DNA of 64,000 bases, from the NCBI GenBank assembly GCA_024684435.1, contig JAIKWV010000005.1, positions 1-64,000 on the forward strand, in the 5' to 3' direction. This document shows, piece after piece, positions 8,513-17,201 of the stretch. The notes below the pieces were generated by a model, which worked only from the letters and a program-made list of their open reading frames with translations, was not told the DNA's origin and searched no databases. A program made the position numbers and the translations under genes. Every line of letters begins with the position of its first letter. The first letter of the stretch is position 1. Origin of the DNA: Clostridiales bacterium. Its GTDB lineage: Bacteria > Bacillota > Clostridia > Oscillospirales > Acutalibacteraceae.

Positions 8513-8533
8513 ATTTTATCAGGAGTGATATTC

Positions 8534-9658
8534 ATGGCGAACGACGCATTATTGAATGCTAAAAAGCAACAAAACGATGAGTTCTATACCCTGTATGAAT
8601 ATATACAGAAAGAAGTCAACGCTTATCTTGAATATGACCCTGATACATTCCGGGATAAAGTGGTACTTTGCCCCTGTGACGACCCGGAATGGAGCAATTT
8701 TACAAAGTTTTTTGCGCAGAACTTTGAAATGCTTGGCTTGAAAAAACTTATCAGTACAAGCTATTCCATGGAGTCGAAAAAAGCGAAATATGAACAGTAT
8801 CACCAAATGACGTTTTTTGAAACCATGTTTCCGCAGTACGATGAAGAAAAAGCCGTATTGCGGGGTAAAATCTTTACTTTGACAAGAGATGTCAATAAAT
8901 CCGGCAATATCGACTATGACGATTTAGAATGGCAGTATTTAGAGGGAACAGGCGACTTTCAGTCTGACGAGGTAAAAGCCTTGCGTGATGAAGCTGACAT
9001 TATTGTCACAAATCCGCCTTTTTCCCTGTTCCGCGATTTTGTCGCATGGATATTAGAAGCCGACAAAAATTTCCTGATAATCGGGCAGATAGGCATGGCG
9101 ACCTATAAAGAGATATTTCCAAAAATCAAGAACAACCGTATGTGGGTAGGCGTTACCTGCAACGATGAAGATATGGTTTTTGAAGTGCCGGAGGGTGCGA
9201 ACGTGAACCCGAAAGATCGCGAAAAAGCTGCCCGTATGGGATATGTCGGTAACTATACAAGACAGGGTAATGCGTGTTGGTTTACCAATTTAGACCACGG
9301 GCGCAGACATGCGCCGCTGTCGTTAATGTCTATGGCGGACAACTTGCGGTATAGCAAGCATAAAGACTTTGTGACAAGGGGTTTTTATCTACACTATGAC
9401 AATTTTGACGCTATTGACGTTCCGTATATTGACGCAATACCCGCAGATTTTGACGGAATAATGGGCGTTCCATCTACATACTTAGACAGATACAACCCTG
9501 AGCAATTTGAAATATTAGGTATCGGAACAGGCGATAGTGCCAAGGAATTAGGCATAAAAAAGAATTATAGAGGGCGTACCGACTTGTCATATACAAAAGA
9601 CGGCGTTCAATCCTGTCCGTATGGCAGAATATTGATAAGAAAGAGGGCGAAGCAATGA
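8534..9658 (+). CDS. EcoRI-family adenine-specific DNA methyltransferase
   Basis: Transfers a methyl group from S-adenosylmethionine to adenine N6 in a DNA target, belonging to the EcoRI_methylase family. In 374 residues one sees KQQNDEFYT near the N-terminus, the [13 protein letters not shown] segment (44-56) that serves as motif I in this family, and the catalytic motif IV NPPF at 160-163. ATG 8534 is used because AGGAGTG precedes it by 7 nt; an upstream ATG (8387) would run through the leader hairpin and adds no conserved sequence. The gene overlaps the next by ATGA, so the pair is translationally coupled. The methylation target cannot be read from sequence. Lower GC than the flanks suggests acquisition. 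Confidence 0.88.
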   Translation: MANDALLNAKKQQNDEFYTLYEYIQKEVNAYLEYDPDTFRDKVVLCPCDDPEWSNFTKFFAQNFEMLGLKKLISTSYSMESKKAKYEQYHQMTFFETMFPQYDEEKAVLRGKIFTLTRDVNKSGNIDYDDLEWQYLEGTGDFQSDEVKALRDEADIIVTNPPFSLFRDFVAWILEADKNFLIIGQIGMATYKEIFPKIKNNRMWVGVTCNDEDMVFEVPEGANVNPKDREKAARMGYVGNYTRQGNACWFTNLDHGRRHAPLSLMSMADNLRYSKHKDFVTRGFYLHYDNFDAIDVPYIDAIPADFDGIMGVPSTYLDRYNPEQFEILGIGTGDSAKELGIKKNYRGRTDLSYTKDGVQSCPYGRILIRKRAKQ

Positions 9659-10818
9659 AAACCGAATTAAATGTTGACCTGACCATTGAAAAGTTATGCA
9701 ACGGCTTTATATATAATGAATATGAAGGCAAAGGACTGTTCGGTTTATCCGGCAAGCTTACTATTCAGCCTGAATACCAACGCAATTATATTTATGCCGA
9801 TGGCAAAAAGGACGTTGCTGTTATTCAGTCTATATTGAAAGGTTATCCTATCGGTTTAATATATTTTACTAAGGTTGCCAAGGATAAGTTTGAGGTGCTT
9901 GACGGACAGCAGCGCATTACAAGCATTGGACGTTTTCTTACAGGTAAGTTTCCTATAATTGACTCAAACGGTATGCAGCAGTATTTCAGCGGATTAGCTG
10001 AAGATTTACAAGAGAAAATTTTAAAAACGAAACTCACAATCTACGAGTGCAGCGGAACGGAAAGCGAAATAAAGGAGTGGTTCCGTACAATTAATATTGC
10101 AGGCGTTCCGCTTAATGACCAAGAGCTTTTAAACGCTATTTACTCAGGTCCGTTTGTTACGCTTGCAAAGGCAGAATTCAGCAACAGCCAAAACGCAAAT
10201 ATTCAAAAGTGGTCTGCTTATATCAGCGGCGACGTTAAACGCCAGGACTATCTGCGTACTGCTCTCAACTGGGTAAGCAAAGGTAATATTGATGATTATA
10301 TGAGCAGTCATAGGTTTGATATTGATATAGCGGAGCTTAAAACCTATTTTAATTCCGTCATAGATTGGGTTTCAAGTGTATTTCAAGATGTTGAAACGGA
10401 AATGCGCGGCTTGAACTGGGGCGAATTCTATGAGAGATTTCACACTGAAGCTTACGACCCAAACAAGGTACATAATAAGCTGAAAGAACTTTATGCAGAT
10501 TACTTCGTTAAAAATCGAAAAGGTATATTTGAATATATCCTCGGCGGTTGTGTTGATACGCGTCTTTTGGACATTCGTATTTTTGATGACATTACAAAAA
10601 GAACTGTTTACGAGGCGCAGACAAGCGAAGCAGAAAAAAAGAATGTTTCAAACTGCCCATTGTGTGCGATCGGTAACGATAATAATAAACAGCGTATTTA
10701 CAAACTCAAAGAAATGGATGCCGACCATGTAACTGCATGGAGCAACGGCGGCGCTACCGATATAAGTAACTGCACAATGCTTTGTGCCACACACAACCGT
10801 GCAAAAGGTAACAAGTAA
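9655..10818 (+). CDS. DUF262 (GmrS-like N-terminal) protein with C-terminal HNH nuclease
   Basis: A 387-aa protein. The N-terminal DUF262/ParB-like domain has [11 protein letters not shown] (37-47) and the signature DGQQR (83-87); in GmrSD and BrxU this domain binds and hydrolyses nucleotides. The C-terminus is an HNH nuclease with CPLC (334-337), DADH (His358), Asn372 and CxxH (377-380), likely zinc-stabilised. The start ATG lies inside the methyltransferase stop (ATGA). Coupling to a modification enzyme suggests it is the restriction partner, cutting DNA lacking the cognate methyl mark. A type IV-like nuclease acting on modified phage DNA is the alternative. Confidence 0.82.
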   Translation: MKTELNVDLTIEKLCNGFIYNEYEGKGLFGLSGKLTIQPEYQRNYIYADGKKDVAVIQSILKGYPIGLIYFTKVAKDKFEVLDGQQRITSIGRFLTGKFPIIDSNGMQQYFSGLAEDLQEKILKTKLTIYECSGTESEIKEWFRTINIAGVPLNDQELLNAIYSGPFVTLAKAEFSNSQNANIQKWSAYISGDVKRQDYLRTALNWVSKGNIDDYMSSHRFDIDIAELKTYFNSVIDWVSSVFQDVETEMRGLNWGEFYERFHTEAYDPNKVHNKLKELYADYFVKNRKGIFEYILGGCVDTRLLDIRIFDDITKRTVYEAQTSEAEKKNVSNCPLCAIGNDNNKQRIYKLKEMDADHVTAWSNGGATDISNCTMLCATHNRAKGNK

Positions 10819-10918
10819 TTGAAAAATTGTTGTTTTTTCGCAGGACACAGTACTGCACCGTATACGCTGAAAAAATCGAGATGCGTATGTTGTCAGTTCG
10901 ATTTCTCCGAGCCGACAA

Positions 10919-10956
10919 AAATATACGGGATAGTCAAAAGACTATCCCGTATATTT
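10919..10956. terminator. Perfect 17-bp hairpin, bidirectional terminator-like
   Basis: A 17-bp perfect stem with AAAA loop (arms 10919-10935 and 10940-10956), A-rich before and T-rich at the 3' arm. It lies about 100 bp after the DUF262-HNH stop and directly abuts a tRNA-Thr 3'-end fragment. Confidence 0.65.
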
Positions 10957-10977
10957 GGAGCTGGTGGTCAGAATCGA
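10956..10977 (-). pseudogene. tRNA-Thr 3'-end remnant
   Basis: These 22 bp are identical to 11133-11154, the 3' end (T-loop half, acceptor strand and CCA) of the intact tRNA-Thr gene, in the same orientation. The preceding hairpin sits exactly where the terminator of the intact gene sits. The rest of the tRNA is missing. It looks like a duplicated or truncated tRNA end left by recombination. Confidence 0.6.
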
Positions 10978-11095
10978 GCAGGTCGCTGCGCTCCCTGCGC
11001 ACCTACGGTGCGGAAAAGATTATAACGCCTCGATTTTTGCTCAGGCAAAAAATCGAGATGCGTAGTTGTCAGTTCGATTACGAGATACCTTGATA

Positions 11096-11130
11096 GAACA
11101 ACAGACCGCCTTTATGGCGGTCTGTTGTTC
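11096..11130 (-). terminator. Terminator of tRNA-Thr
   Basis: A perfect 15-bp stem (arms 11096-11110 and 11116-11130) with a 5-nt loop lies 2 nt beyond the tRNA 3' CCA; its distal arm is T-rich. Confidence 0.65.
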
Positions 11131-11132
11131 TG

Positions 11133-11207
11133 TGGAGCTGGTGGTCAGAATCGAACTGACAACCTGCTCATTACGAATGAGCTGCTCTGCCATTGAGCCA
11201 CACCAGC
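11133..11207 (-). tRNA. tRNA-Thr (anticodon CGU)
   Basis: On the minus strand a 75-nt cloverleaf is complete: acceptor GCTGGTG/CACCAGC, a D-arm, anticodon stem GCTCA/TGAGC with loop TTCGTAA (anticodon CGT, reading ACG), T-arm with TTCGATT, discriminator T, and an encoded CCA. Fragments of its 3' half occur just downstream at 10870-11079. Confidence 0.95.
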
Positions 11208-11299
11208 AACGTGCTTATTTATTATAATAAATAAGTCCGACAATTTCAAGTGTTTTTTAAATTTTTTCTTGCGGTGGGCATAAAACCCCGGAATGCCCA

Positions 11300-13345
11300 T
11301 CATTCGACGCCGCGGTAATACAACCCTCGTGTGAATTCGCCCTCAGGGTCGCCGCCGTTTTTGTAGGCGGTTATGATCCGTTGACACTCGTCCTTTGGCT
11401 CCGTGGTGAATTTGAGGAGCAGGAAATCTGCGTTTTTAATTTCATTGAGCCTGTCGGCGAGGAAAAGGGGACGGGAGTTGAGAATTTCAGAACAGCCGTT
11501 GGTACAGCGCACGGGGAAGGATACGTTCATCCTGTCCACGATAGCCGCGCCGCGCCCGCATTCCCCGCAGGTCTTGCCGTTTTTGACCGGACAGTTGACC
11601 GTCAGCATCAGGGGCAGTCTGCCGTATGCCAATATGCCTCTGGGAATGCTTCCTTTAAGAGCGGCGATCTGCGTCAGTGTAAGCTCCGCGGAGATCAGCG
11701 CCTCATCAGCGCCCAGCTGTTCGATACATTTAAGGGCGAGGGAGTTGAAAAGATTTGTGCCATAGTCCGCGGAAAAAAGGAAGCCTTCGGAACGGAGCAG
11801 GGAAATGCCGTCAAGAGTGCCTGCAAAGCCCCGATCTACGCCAATATCTTTCAGCTCACGCAATCTGCTTCTTATCTTATCTGCCGTGTCAAATATCCCT
11901 CTTGGGAGCTTGACGGCGGCATTTTTATACTTTTTGAAAGCGTCGTACGAGGCGTTAAGGGGTAGGATAATGCGATCGATACCGCTCAGATCATCCGGGA
12001 TCTGCCGCTCATTGTCAAATTCGACATAGAGCGATCTGCCGGTCAACGGACGGTCAGCATATATTTCCTCAGTTTTTGCAAATGCTTTAGCTTCGGAAAC
12101 GCCGAGTTTTTCACTGAGCCTTTCCAAAGCCTCGCGCCGGAGGGCGTTTACGCAGGAAGCGGGAATGTTCAGCCCTTCGTCAAGCTCAAACTCAAAGCTC
12201 ACCGGCAGAAACTGGGTGCCGCCGCATTTCTTTAACTGTGCGGTGAGTTTCTCCCCGGTGACCGGGCTGGTCTGAGCCTTTTGGGGCACAGTGTCGGACC
12301 GGCAAAACACGCTTTTGCCGTTTGCCTCCGCGGTAAGGGTGACGTTTTTGCCCTCAACGCAGGTCATAAAAAATTTTGTCGGTACGGTTTGCAGCTCCTT
12401 GTTATAGAGCTGTGCAAGCCGGGAAAGCACAGGCGCCGCGGCGGTCACGTCCTCACGACGGCGGGTGCCGAACATATTCCGTCCAAGTTCCCGGGTATAG
12501 TATCCGTCAGTGAAACCTGTCCGTGAAAATACGGATCGCAGGTCGGACAGCAGTTCCTCCGGGACTTCACCGTCCCGGGCGGCGCGGCAGGCCGTTACGG
12601 CGGCGGCAACGTATTCCGGCCGCTTCATCCTGCCTTCTATTTTGAATGAAGTCACCTTATTATAAGGCTCATTTTTTAAGTGGCTGAGCAGAGAAAGATC
12701 CTTAAGGCTCAGGTCAAACCCGGTGCCGTTTTCAACCCCGAAGGGCAGACGGCAGGGCTGTGCGCAGAGCCCCCGGTTGCCGCTTCTTGAGCCTAAAACA
12801 GCGCTCATATAGCACTGCCCGGAAACGCACATACACAAGGCGCCGTGTACGAACGCCTCGGTTTCCAGGTCTGTTTTATCGACGATTTTTTCTAACTGTT
12901 CCTTTGATATCTCCCTTGGCAAAACGACCCTGGAAAAACCCATCTCCTTGAGCAGCTCCATGCCGTCCAAACCCTGAACAGACATTTGAGTGGAGGCATG
13001 GAGAGACATATCCGGGGCGTATTTGCGGGCAAGCTCAATAAGTCCGAGATCCTGAATAATGACCGCGTCAACGCCGATCTTGCAGGCGGTCTCCAGCATA
13101 TCAAGGGCGGTGGACATCTCCTTGTCACCCACAAGGGTGTTTAAGGTCAGGTATAACCGAACGCCCCTGCTGTGGCAATATTCCACCGCAAGGGCAAGTT
13201 CATCGTTATCAAAATTTCCCGCGCCTCTCCGGGCGTTGAGCACCTTGCCGCCCAGATAGACGGCGTCGGCTCCGCAGCGAACAGCCGCGGTGAGTGTCTC
13301 GGGACTGCCTACAGGCGCAAGTATTTCCGGCTTTTTAATCTGCAT
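11300..13345 (-). CDS. U32 family peptidase / RlhA-like protein
   Basis: A 681-aa member of the U32 collagenase-like family with a DUF3656-type C-terminal part. The N-terminal TIM-barrel starts PEILAPVGSPETLTAAV..GADAVYLGG; the family signature EAFVHGALCMCVSGQCYMS lies at 164-181, followed by GNRGLCAQPCR (190-199), giving conserved Cys171, 178, 194 and 198. In E. coli the similar RlhA hydroxylates 23S rRNA C2501; other U32 proteins act in tRNA or quinone hydroxylation, and the old protease label is weakly supported. It overlaps the zapA stop by one base, so the two are co-transcribed. Confidence 0.85.
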   Translation of the reverse strand: MQIKKPEILAPVGSPETLTAAVRCGADAVYLGGKVLNARRGAGNFDNDELALAVEYCHSRGVRLYLTLNTLVGDKEMSTALDMLETACKIGVDAVIIQDLGLIELARKYAPDMSLHASTQMSVQGLDGMELLKEMGFSRVVLPREISKEQLEKIVDKTDLETEAFVHGALCMCVSGQCYMSAVLGSRSGNRGLCAQPCRLPFGVENGTGFDLSLKDLSLLSHLKNEPYNKVTSFKIEGRMKRPEYVAAAVTACRAARDGEVPEELLSDLRSVFSRTGFTDGYYTRELGRNMFGTRRREDVTAAAPVLSRLAQLYNKELQTVPTKFFMTCVEGKNVTLTAEANGKSVFCRSDTVPQKAQTSPVTGEKLTAQLKKCGGTQFLPVSFEFELDEGLNIPASCVNALRREALERLSEKLGVSEAKAFAKTEEIYADRPLTGRSLYVEFDNERQIPDDLSGIDRIILPLNASYDAFKKYKNAAVKLPRGIFDTADKIRSRLRELKDIGVDRGFAGTLDGISLLRSEGFLFSADYGTNLFNSLALKCIEQLGADEALISAELTLTQIAALKGSIPRGILAYGRLPLMLTVNCPVKNGKTCGECGRGAAIVDRMNVSFPVRCTNGCSEILNSRPLFLADRLNEIKNADFLLLKFTTEPKDECQRIITAYKNGGDPEGEFTRGLYYRGVE

Positions 13346-13698
13346 TATTTCGCTCCGTTTTCTCTCGCGCGAAGGGCGGCAAGCTCCTTGCCCAGGCGCT
13401 CCGCTTCACGGCGGGAGATCTCAGCGTCCGTCCTGGCTCTGGCGGAATCCTCCAGGTAGTCCTGTATCTGTGAGCGGAGATTGTCCGCGCTGGCCTCAGA
13501 CTTTTTTGCCATATCCAGAAATTCCAACGCGCTGAGCACCGCCGCCTGTGTGACGGACAGGTGGGAGTTGCCGCTCATAAACTCGTTTATCTTGCGGTCA
13601 AGCTCGTCTCCCAGAGCCTTGGCGTAGTCCACATCGTCCTCTGTGGTGATGATGTAATCGATCCCCTTTATGTGAATTTTCACCTTATTAACTTCCAT
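13345..13698 (-). CDS. zapA: Cell division protein ZapA
   Basis: A 117-residue ZapA-like protein, which binds FtsZ and bundles protofilaments at the division ring. The N-terminal globular part (NKVKIHIKGIDYIITTEDDVDYAKALGDELDRKI) is typical, followed by a long C-terminal coiled coil rich in Ala, Arg and Glu (about 65-112). The length suits Gram-positive ZapA. It is the first gene of a pair with the U32 protein, and its stop shares a base with the next start. Confidence 0.85.
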   Translation of the reverse strand: MEVNKVKIHIKGIDYIITTEDDVDYAKALGDELDRKINEFMSGNSHLSVTQAAVLSALEFLDMAKKSEASADNLRSQIQDYLEDSARARTDAEISRREAERLGKELAALRARENGAK

Positions 13699-13810
13699 AA
13701 ATACACACCCCGATGAATTATTTTAACTAATACATTTACATTATACTTTTATTTTCAAAAAAGATAAAGGGGGTTTATCAAAAAAATTTAAAAATTTTTT
13801 GAAAAAACAC

Positions 13811-13839
13811 TTGCATTTTGTAAATCGCGGTGATATAAT
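13811..13839 (+). promoter_or_regulatory. Strong promoter of the 5S rRNA gene
   Basis: TTGCAT (13811-13816) and TATAAT (13834-13839) are 17 bp apart, with an extended -10 TG at 13831-13832. It lies about 44 bp upstream of the 5S gene. Confidence 0.7.
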
Positions 13840-13882
13840 AACAAGCACTTAAGGAAGCGACACCTCTTAGATGTCCTTCACA

Positions 13883-13998
13883 GTCGGTGTTTATTATGAT
13901 GAGGGTCCACCCGTTCCCATCCCGAACACGGTAGTTAAGCTCATTTATGCCTAAAATACTTGGCGGGAAGCTGCCTGGGAAGATAGGTCGATGCCGAC
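13883..13998 (+). rRNA. rrf: 5S ribosomal RNA (solitary copy)
   Basis: About 116 nt with canonical 5S features: closing stem GTCGGT/GCCGAC, the conserved loop B/C sequence CCCATCCCGAACACGG, GTTAAGC, and the loop E/helix IV region. No 16S or 23S gene is near; it has its own promoter and terminator, so it is an orphan 5S gene. Confidence 0.93.
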
Positions 13999-14008
13999 AC
14001 ATAAAATT

Positions 14009-14037
14009 CAGTCGTCCAATAGGGCGGCTGTTTTTTT
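14009..14037 (+). terminator. Rho-independent terminator of 5S rRNA
   Basis: AGTCGTCC and GGGCGGCT form a stem with a short ATA-containing loop, followed by seven T. Confidence 0.75.
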
Positions 14038-14040
14038 ATG

Positions 14041-14080
14041 CATAAAAAAACAGCACCTCTGCAAACGCAGGGGTGCAATT
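14041..14080. terminator. Bidirectional terminator between 5S and the small envelope gene
   Basis: GCACCTCTGC (14053-14062) pairs with GCAGGGGTGC (14067-14076) around AAAC. T-runs occur on both sides, so it can end the minus-strand gene starting at 14509. Confidence 0.7.
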
Positions 14081-14098
14081 TTTTGTAAACAATATTTT

Positions 14099-14509
14099 TT
14101 AATTGGTTGTTTCTTCAACCTTTTTTGTTTCGACCTTTGTATATTCGATGGTCATGCCGTCGGAATCCACAGGAGTCAGCGTAAGCGTACCGTCGGAAAC
14201 GGTATACTTGTATTCAATTATTTTTTCCTCATCACCGACTTTGGTAATGCGGATAGTATTCTTTTTCGGAATGGAATATTTGCATTCAAGAACCGTTGAG
14301 TCGTTGAGCTCTACAGTCATACTGCCGTTATCTTCGTCAACGGTTATTGATTTGAACTCAATCTTGGTATCGTCTGAAGCCTGTGAGTATTCCCATTTGC
14401 CCCAAAGTGATTTTTCACTGGAGGAAAAGGCAAAAACAAATGTGATCACTATTATTGCCACACCCACGACAGCAAAAATTATAAGCAATGTGTTGATCAA
14501 CTTTTTCAT
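14099..14509 (-). CDS. Small membrane-anchored protein, function unknown
   Basis: A 136-aa protein starting MKKLINTLLIIFAVVGVAIIVITFVF: one N-terminal membrane segment and no lipobox Cys. The rest is predicted extracellular and beta-rich (GKWEYSQASDDTKIEFKS, then alternating strands with Thr and Val), similar in style to DUF5640/lipocalin-like domains of Clostridia, though I cannot confirm a family. ATG 14509 is chosen over 14518 because AAAGG is correctly spaced. Monocistronic, convergent with 5S. Confidence 0.65.
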   Translation of the reverse strand: MKKLINTLLIIFAVVGVAIIVITFVFAFSSSEKSLWGKWEYSQASDDTKIEFKSITVDEDNGSMTVELNDSTVLECKYSIPKKNTIRITKVGDEEKIIEYKYTVSDGTLTLTPVDSDGMTIEYTKVETKKVEETTN

Positions 14510-14646
14510 AAGTACCATCCTTTCTTTCCTTACCTTATATTATAAATATAACAAATTTGTATATTTATGTCAAGATTACAGCGCAGAATTGCAGAAAAGC
14601 CAAGAAAAATGCGCAAAAAGAATAATGCGAACCGGATCTTATGAGA

Positions 14647-17049
14647 TCATTTGAGCTCTACGATCGTGACCCCGTTTTCGCCCTCGCCGTAAACTCCGAG
14701 GCGGAATGATTTGACATAAGGACTGGAGCGGAGATATTTTTGCACTGCGCTGCGCAGAGCTCCCGTACCCTTGCCATGAACTATGGTAAATTCATTCAGC
14801 CCCGTGCGCAGGGAGGAGTCGATGAACCTGTCCAGCTCGATCAGACAGTCGTCAACGGTCATGCCCCTAAGATCAAGCCTTGTGTCCGCCGCCATGCTGA
14901 GCTTGTGTTCAAACTCGCTGTTGACTTTTCTTGCGCCGGAGGTCTTTTTGTTTTGGTCTGTTTTGTTCTCAATAAGCCGAAGGCTCGTTATTGCGACCCT
15001 TGTGCGCATTGCGCCCATCTGGATCTCCACGTTTTCTTTTTTGTCCGGCAGGGAGAGGACAGTCGCCTCCTTGCCAAGATCCGCAACTATCACCTTGTCT
15101 CCGATTTTAAGCTCCCGGGGCAGGGTGTAGTTTTCGTCAAACTCAAGGGCGACCACCGGGTCGGATACGGAATCTATATTTTCAAGAGAACGCTTGACCG
15201 TGGCTCTTGCCCGTCTGGCAAGCTCCGCCATATTGTTTGTTTTATCTTTCTCTTTTTTGAGTTGGTCAAGCTCATTGAGCAGGGCGTAAGCCTCGCGCCG
15301 TGCCTGTTCCGTTATCTTAAGCGCCTGGGACTTTGCCTTTTCCACCTCCGCCTCACGCAGGGCGGCGATCTCATCCCGCATTTTTTTGTTTTCGTTGAGT
15401 ATCTCTTCCGCTTGAAGCTTTAATTCATATGCCGTCTGACGCTCTTTTTCCATGTCCAGCCGGCTTTGCTCCAGCTTGTCCACCACGTCCTCAAACCTTG
15501 CGTTTTCGTTGCCCACAAGCTCCCTGGCTCTGTCAACGATATCCTTGCTCATACCAAGCCTTTCGGATATGGCAAAGGCGTTTGAACGGCCGGGCACACC
15601 GATCAGAAGCCTGTAGGTGGGGCGCAGGGTGCTTACGTCAAATTCACAGCAGCCGTTCTCCACACGGTAGGTTTGCAGGGCATATTCCTTAAGCTCCGCG
15701 TAATGGGTGGTGGCGGCAATTTTCGCGCCCTTTGCGTGTATGGCCTCCAGCACGGAAATTGCCAGAGCCGCGCCCTCCACAGGGTCTGTGCCGGCGCCCA
15801 GCTCATCAATGAGCACAAGGCTTTTTTCATCCGCCACGTTTATGATGTCCACGATGTTCACCATGTGAGATGAAAAAGTGGAAAGGGACTGCTCGATAGA
15901 CTGTTCGTCGCCGATATCCGCCAGTACGTTGTCGAAAACAGAGACGACGCTTCTATCGCCCACAGGCAGCATAAGTCCGCACATCGCCATAAGGGTCAGC
16001 AGACCGAGAGTTTTTATTGAAACGGTTTTGCCGCCGGTGTTGGGGCCGGTTATGACCAGGGTGTCAAAATCCTCGCCTACTCTTATGTCCACCGGTACGA
16101 CGCTCTTTTTGTCAATAAGCGGATGCCTTGCCATGCGTAAATTTATTATGCCTTTGTCGTTGATCTCCGGCACGGAGGCGTTCATGCTGTAGGCAAGCTG
16201 AGCCTTGGCAAAGATAAGATTCAGCTCAACCGCGCAGGCGTAGCTGGATTTTATATTTTCAGCAAAACTGCCCGCTGTTGCCGAAAGTTCGGCAAGGATG
16301 CGATCCATCTCTTCCTCCTCTTTGCCGTGGAGGACCTTTATCTCGTTGTTGGATTCCACCACCGCCATGGGTTCAATGAAAACGGTGGCACCGCTGGAGG
16401 AGGTGTCATGCACCAGACCGGGTACCTCGGAACGGTACTCGTTCTTAACGGGCACAACGTACCTGCCGTTTCTCATGGTAACAATATTTTCCTGCAAATA
16501 TTTTGAATACCGGGAGGAGTGGGTGAGCTTTTCCAGCTGTTCGCGCACACGGGATTCCTGGATGCGTATCTTGCGCCTGATCTCATAAAGGGCGGGGGAG
16601 GCGTTGTCCGACATTTCCTCCTCAGAGATTATTGCGGAGTTTATGGCGTCCTCAAGGAATTTGTTGGGGACAAGGGCGGAAAAATAGTTGTCCAGCACGC
16701 TTTCAACGCCCGCGTTGGTACCTCTCCACTGCACAAGGGCGCGTATACTCTTAAGCAGAGAAGAGACGTCGAGCAGTTCCCTCATGGTCAGCACGCTCCC
16801 CGCGTCGGCGCGGCTCAGGGAGTTGTTGACATTGCGCAAGCCCCCAAAGGAGGGACCTCCGAAACGGGCAAGGAGCATATGGGCGTCCCTTGTCTGATTC
16901 ATGAGCGCCTGAGCTAAATTGACATTGGGCTCCGGCATAATGCTCTGAGCGGCGATACGGGCGTCCTCGCAGGCGGTGTACTCCGCCAGCATATCGAGGA
17001 TCTTATCAAGTTCAAGGTAACGAAAGTGTCTGTTTTCGCTTGCTTTCAT
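14647..17049 (-). CDS. mutS2: MutS2 family endonuclease / ribosome-rescue ATPase
   Basis: An 800-aa MutS2 (RqcU). The core and lever region precede a MutS-type ATPase with Walker A TGPNTGGKT near residue 332 and Walker B LVLIDELGAGTDP. A coiled coil (about 510-620) follows, then a KOW-like segment and the C-terminal Smr nuclease domain with LDLRG (about 722) and HGKGTGALR. The mismatch-recognition domain of MutS is absent, as expected. MutS2 suppresses homologous recombination and in Bacillus splits collided ribosomes. It is divergent from apgM, with about 150 bp between. Confidence 0.95.
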   Translation of the reverse strand: MKASENRHFRYLELDKILDMLAEYTACEDARIAAQSIMPEPNVNLAQALMNQTRDAHMLLARFGGPSFGGLRNVNNSLSRADAGSVLTMRELLDVSSLLKSIRALVQWRGTNAGVESVLDNYFSALVPNKFLEDAINSAIISEEEMSDNASPALYEIRRKIRIQESRVREQLEKLTHSSRYSKYLQENIVTMRNGRYVVPVKNEYRSEVPGLVHDTSSSGATVFIEPMAVVESNNEIKVLHGKEEEEMDRILAELSATAGSFAENIKSSYACAVELNLIFAKAQLAYSMNASVPEINDKGIINLRMARHPLIDKKSVVPVDIRVGEDFDTLVITGPNTGGKTVSIKTLGLLTLMAMCGLMLPVGDRSVVSVFDNVLADIGDEQSIEQSLSTFSSHMVNIVDIINVADEKSLVLIDELGAGTDPVEGAALAISVLEAIHAKGAKIAATTHYAELKEYALQTYRVENGCCEFDVSTLRPTYRLLIGVPGRSNAFAISERLGMSKDIVDRARELVGNENARFEDVVDKLEQSRLDMEKERQTAYELKLQAEEILNENKKMRDEIAALREAEVEKAKSQALKITEQARREAYALLNELDQLKKEKDKTNNMAELARRARATVKRSLENIDSVSDPVVALEFDENYTLPRELKIGDKVIVADLGKEATVLSLPDKKENVEIQMGAMRTRVAITSLRLIENKTDQNKKTSGARKVNSEFEHKLSMAADTRLDLRGMTVDDCLIELDRFIDSSLRTGLNEFTIVHGKGTGALRSAVQKYLRSSPYVKSFRLGVYGEGENGVTIVELK

Positions 17050-17120
17050 AGAAAAGCTCCATTCTTTAAATAATCTTTTTTACATAACAATTTTACATTA
17101 TATTTTTCTTGTTGTAAAGC

Positions 17121-17149
17121 TTGAAGTTTTGTTTATATTATAGTATAAT
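17121..17149 (+). promoter_or_regulatory. Sigma-70 promoter of apgM
   Basis: TTGAAG (17121-17126) and TATAAT (17144-17149) are 17 bp apart, about 50 bp upstream of the GTG start. Confidence 0.65.
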
Positions 17150-17201
17150 AATTAACGATTATATAAACTTGGCACATTGTTTGTCCGAAAGAGGTGATTG
17201 T

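Larger units (their letters stand above)
10870..11079. repeat. Direct repeat pair containing a tRNA-Thr T-arm fragment
   Basis: A 33-34 nt sequence occurs at 10870-10903 and 11047-11079, differing by one indel. The last 15 nt (GTTGTCAGTTCGATT) are identical to the T-arm region of the tRNA-Thr gene at 11133-11207 but in the opposite orientation to it. Confidence 0.6.

Noticed and set aside
8387..8533. Upstream ATG extending the methyltransferase by 49 residues
   Set aside because: This stretch is the hairpin and terminator itself, has no ribosome binding site, and the AGGAGTG before ATG 8534 fits the family N-terminus.
8279..10818. Retron or CRISPR-type system around the structured RNA
   Set aside because: No reverse transcriptase, no cas genes and no regular spacer array are present.
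10827..11093. Short frames between the DUF262 gene and tRNA-Thr
   Set aside because: They translate tRNA fragments and hairpins and have no coding signature.
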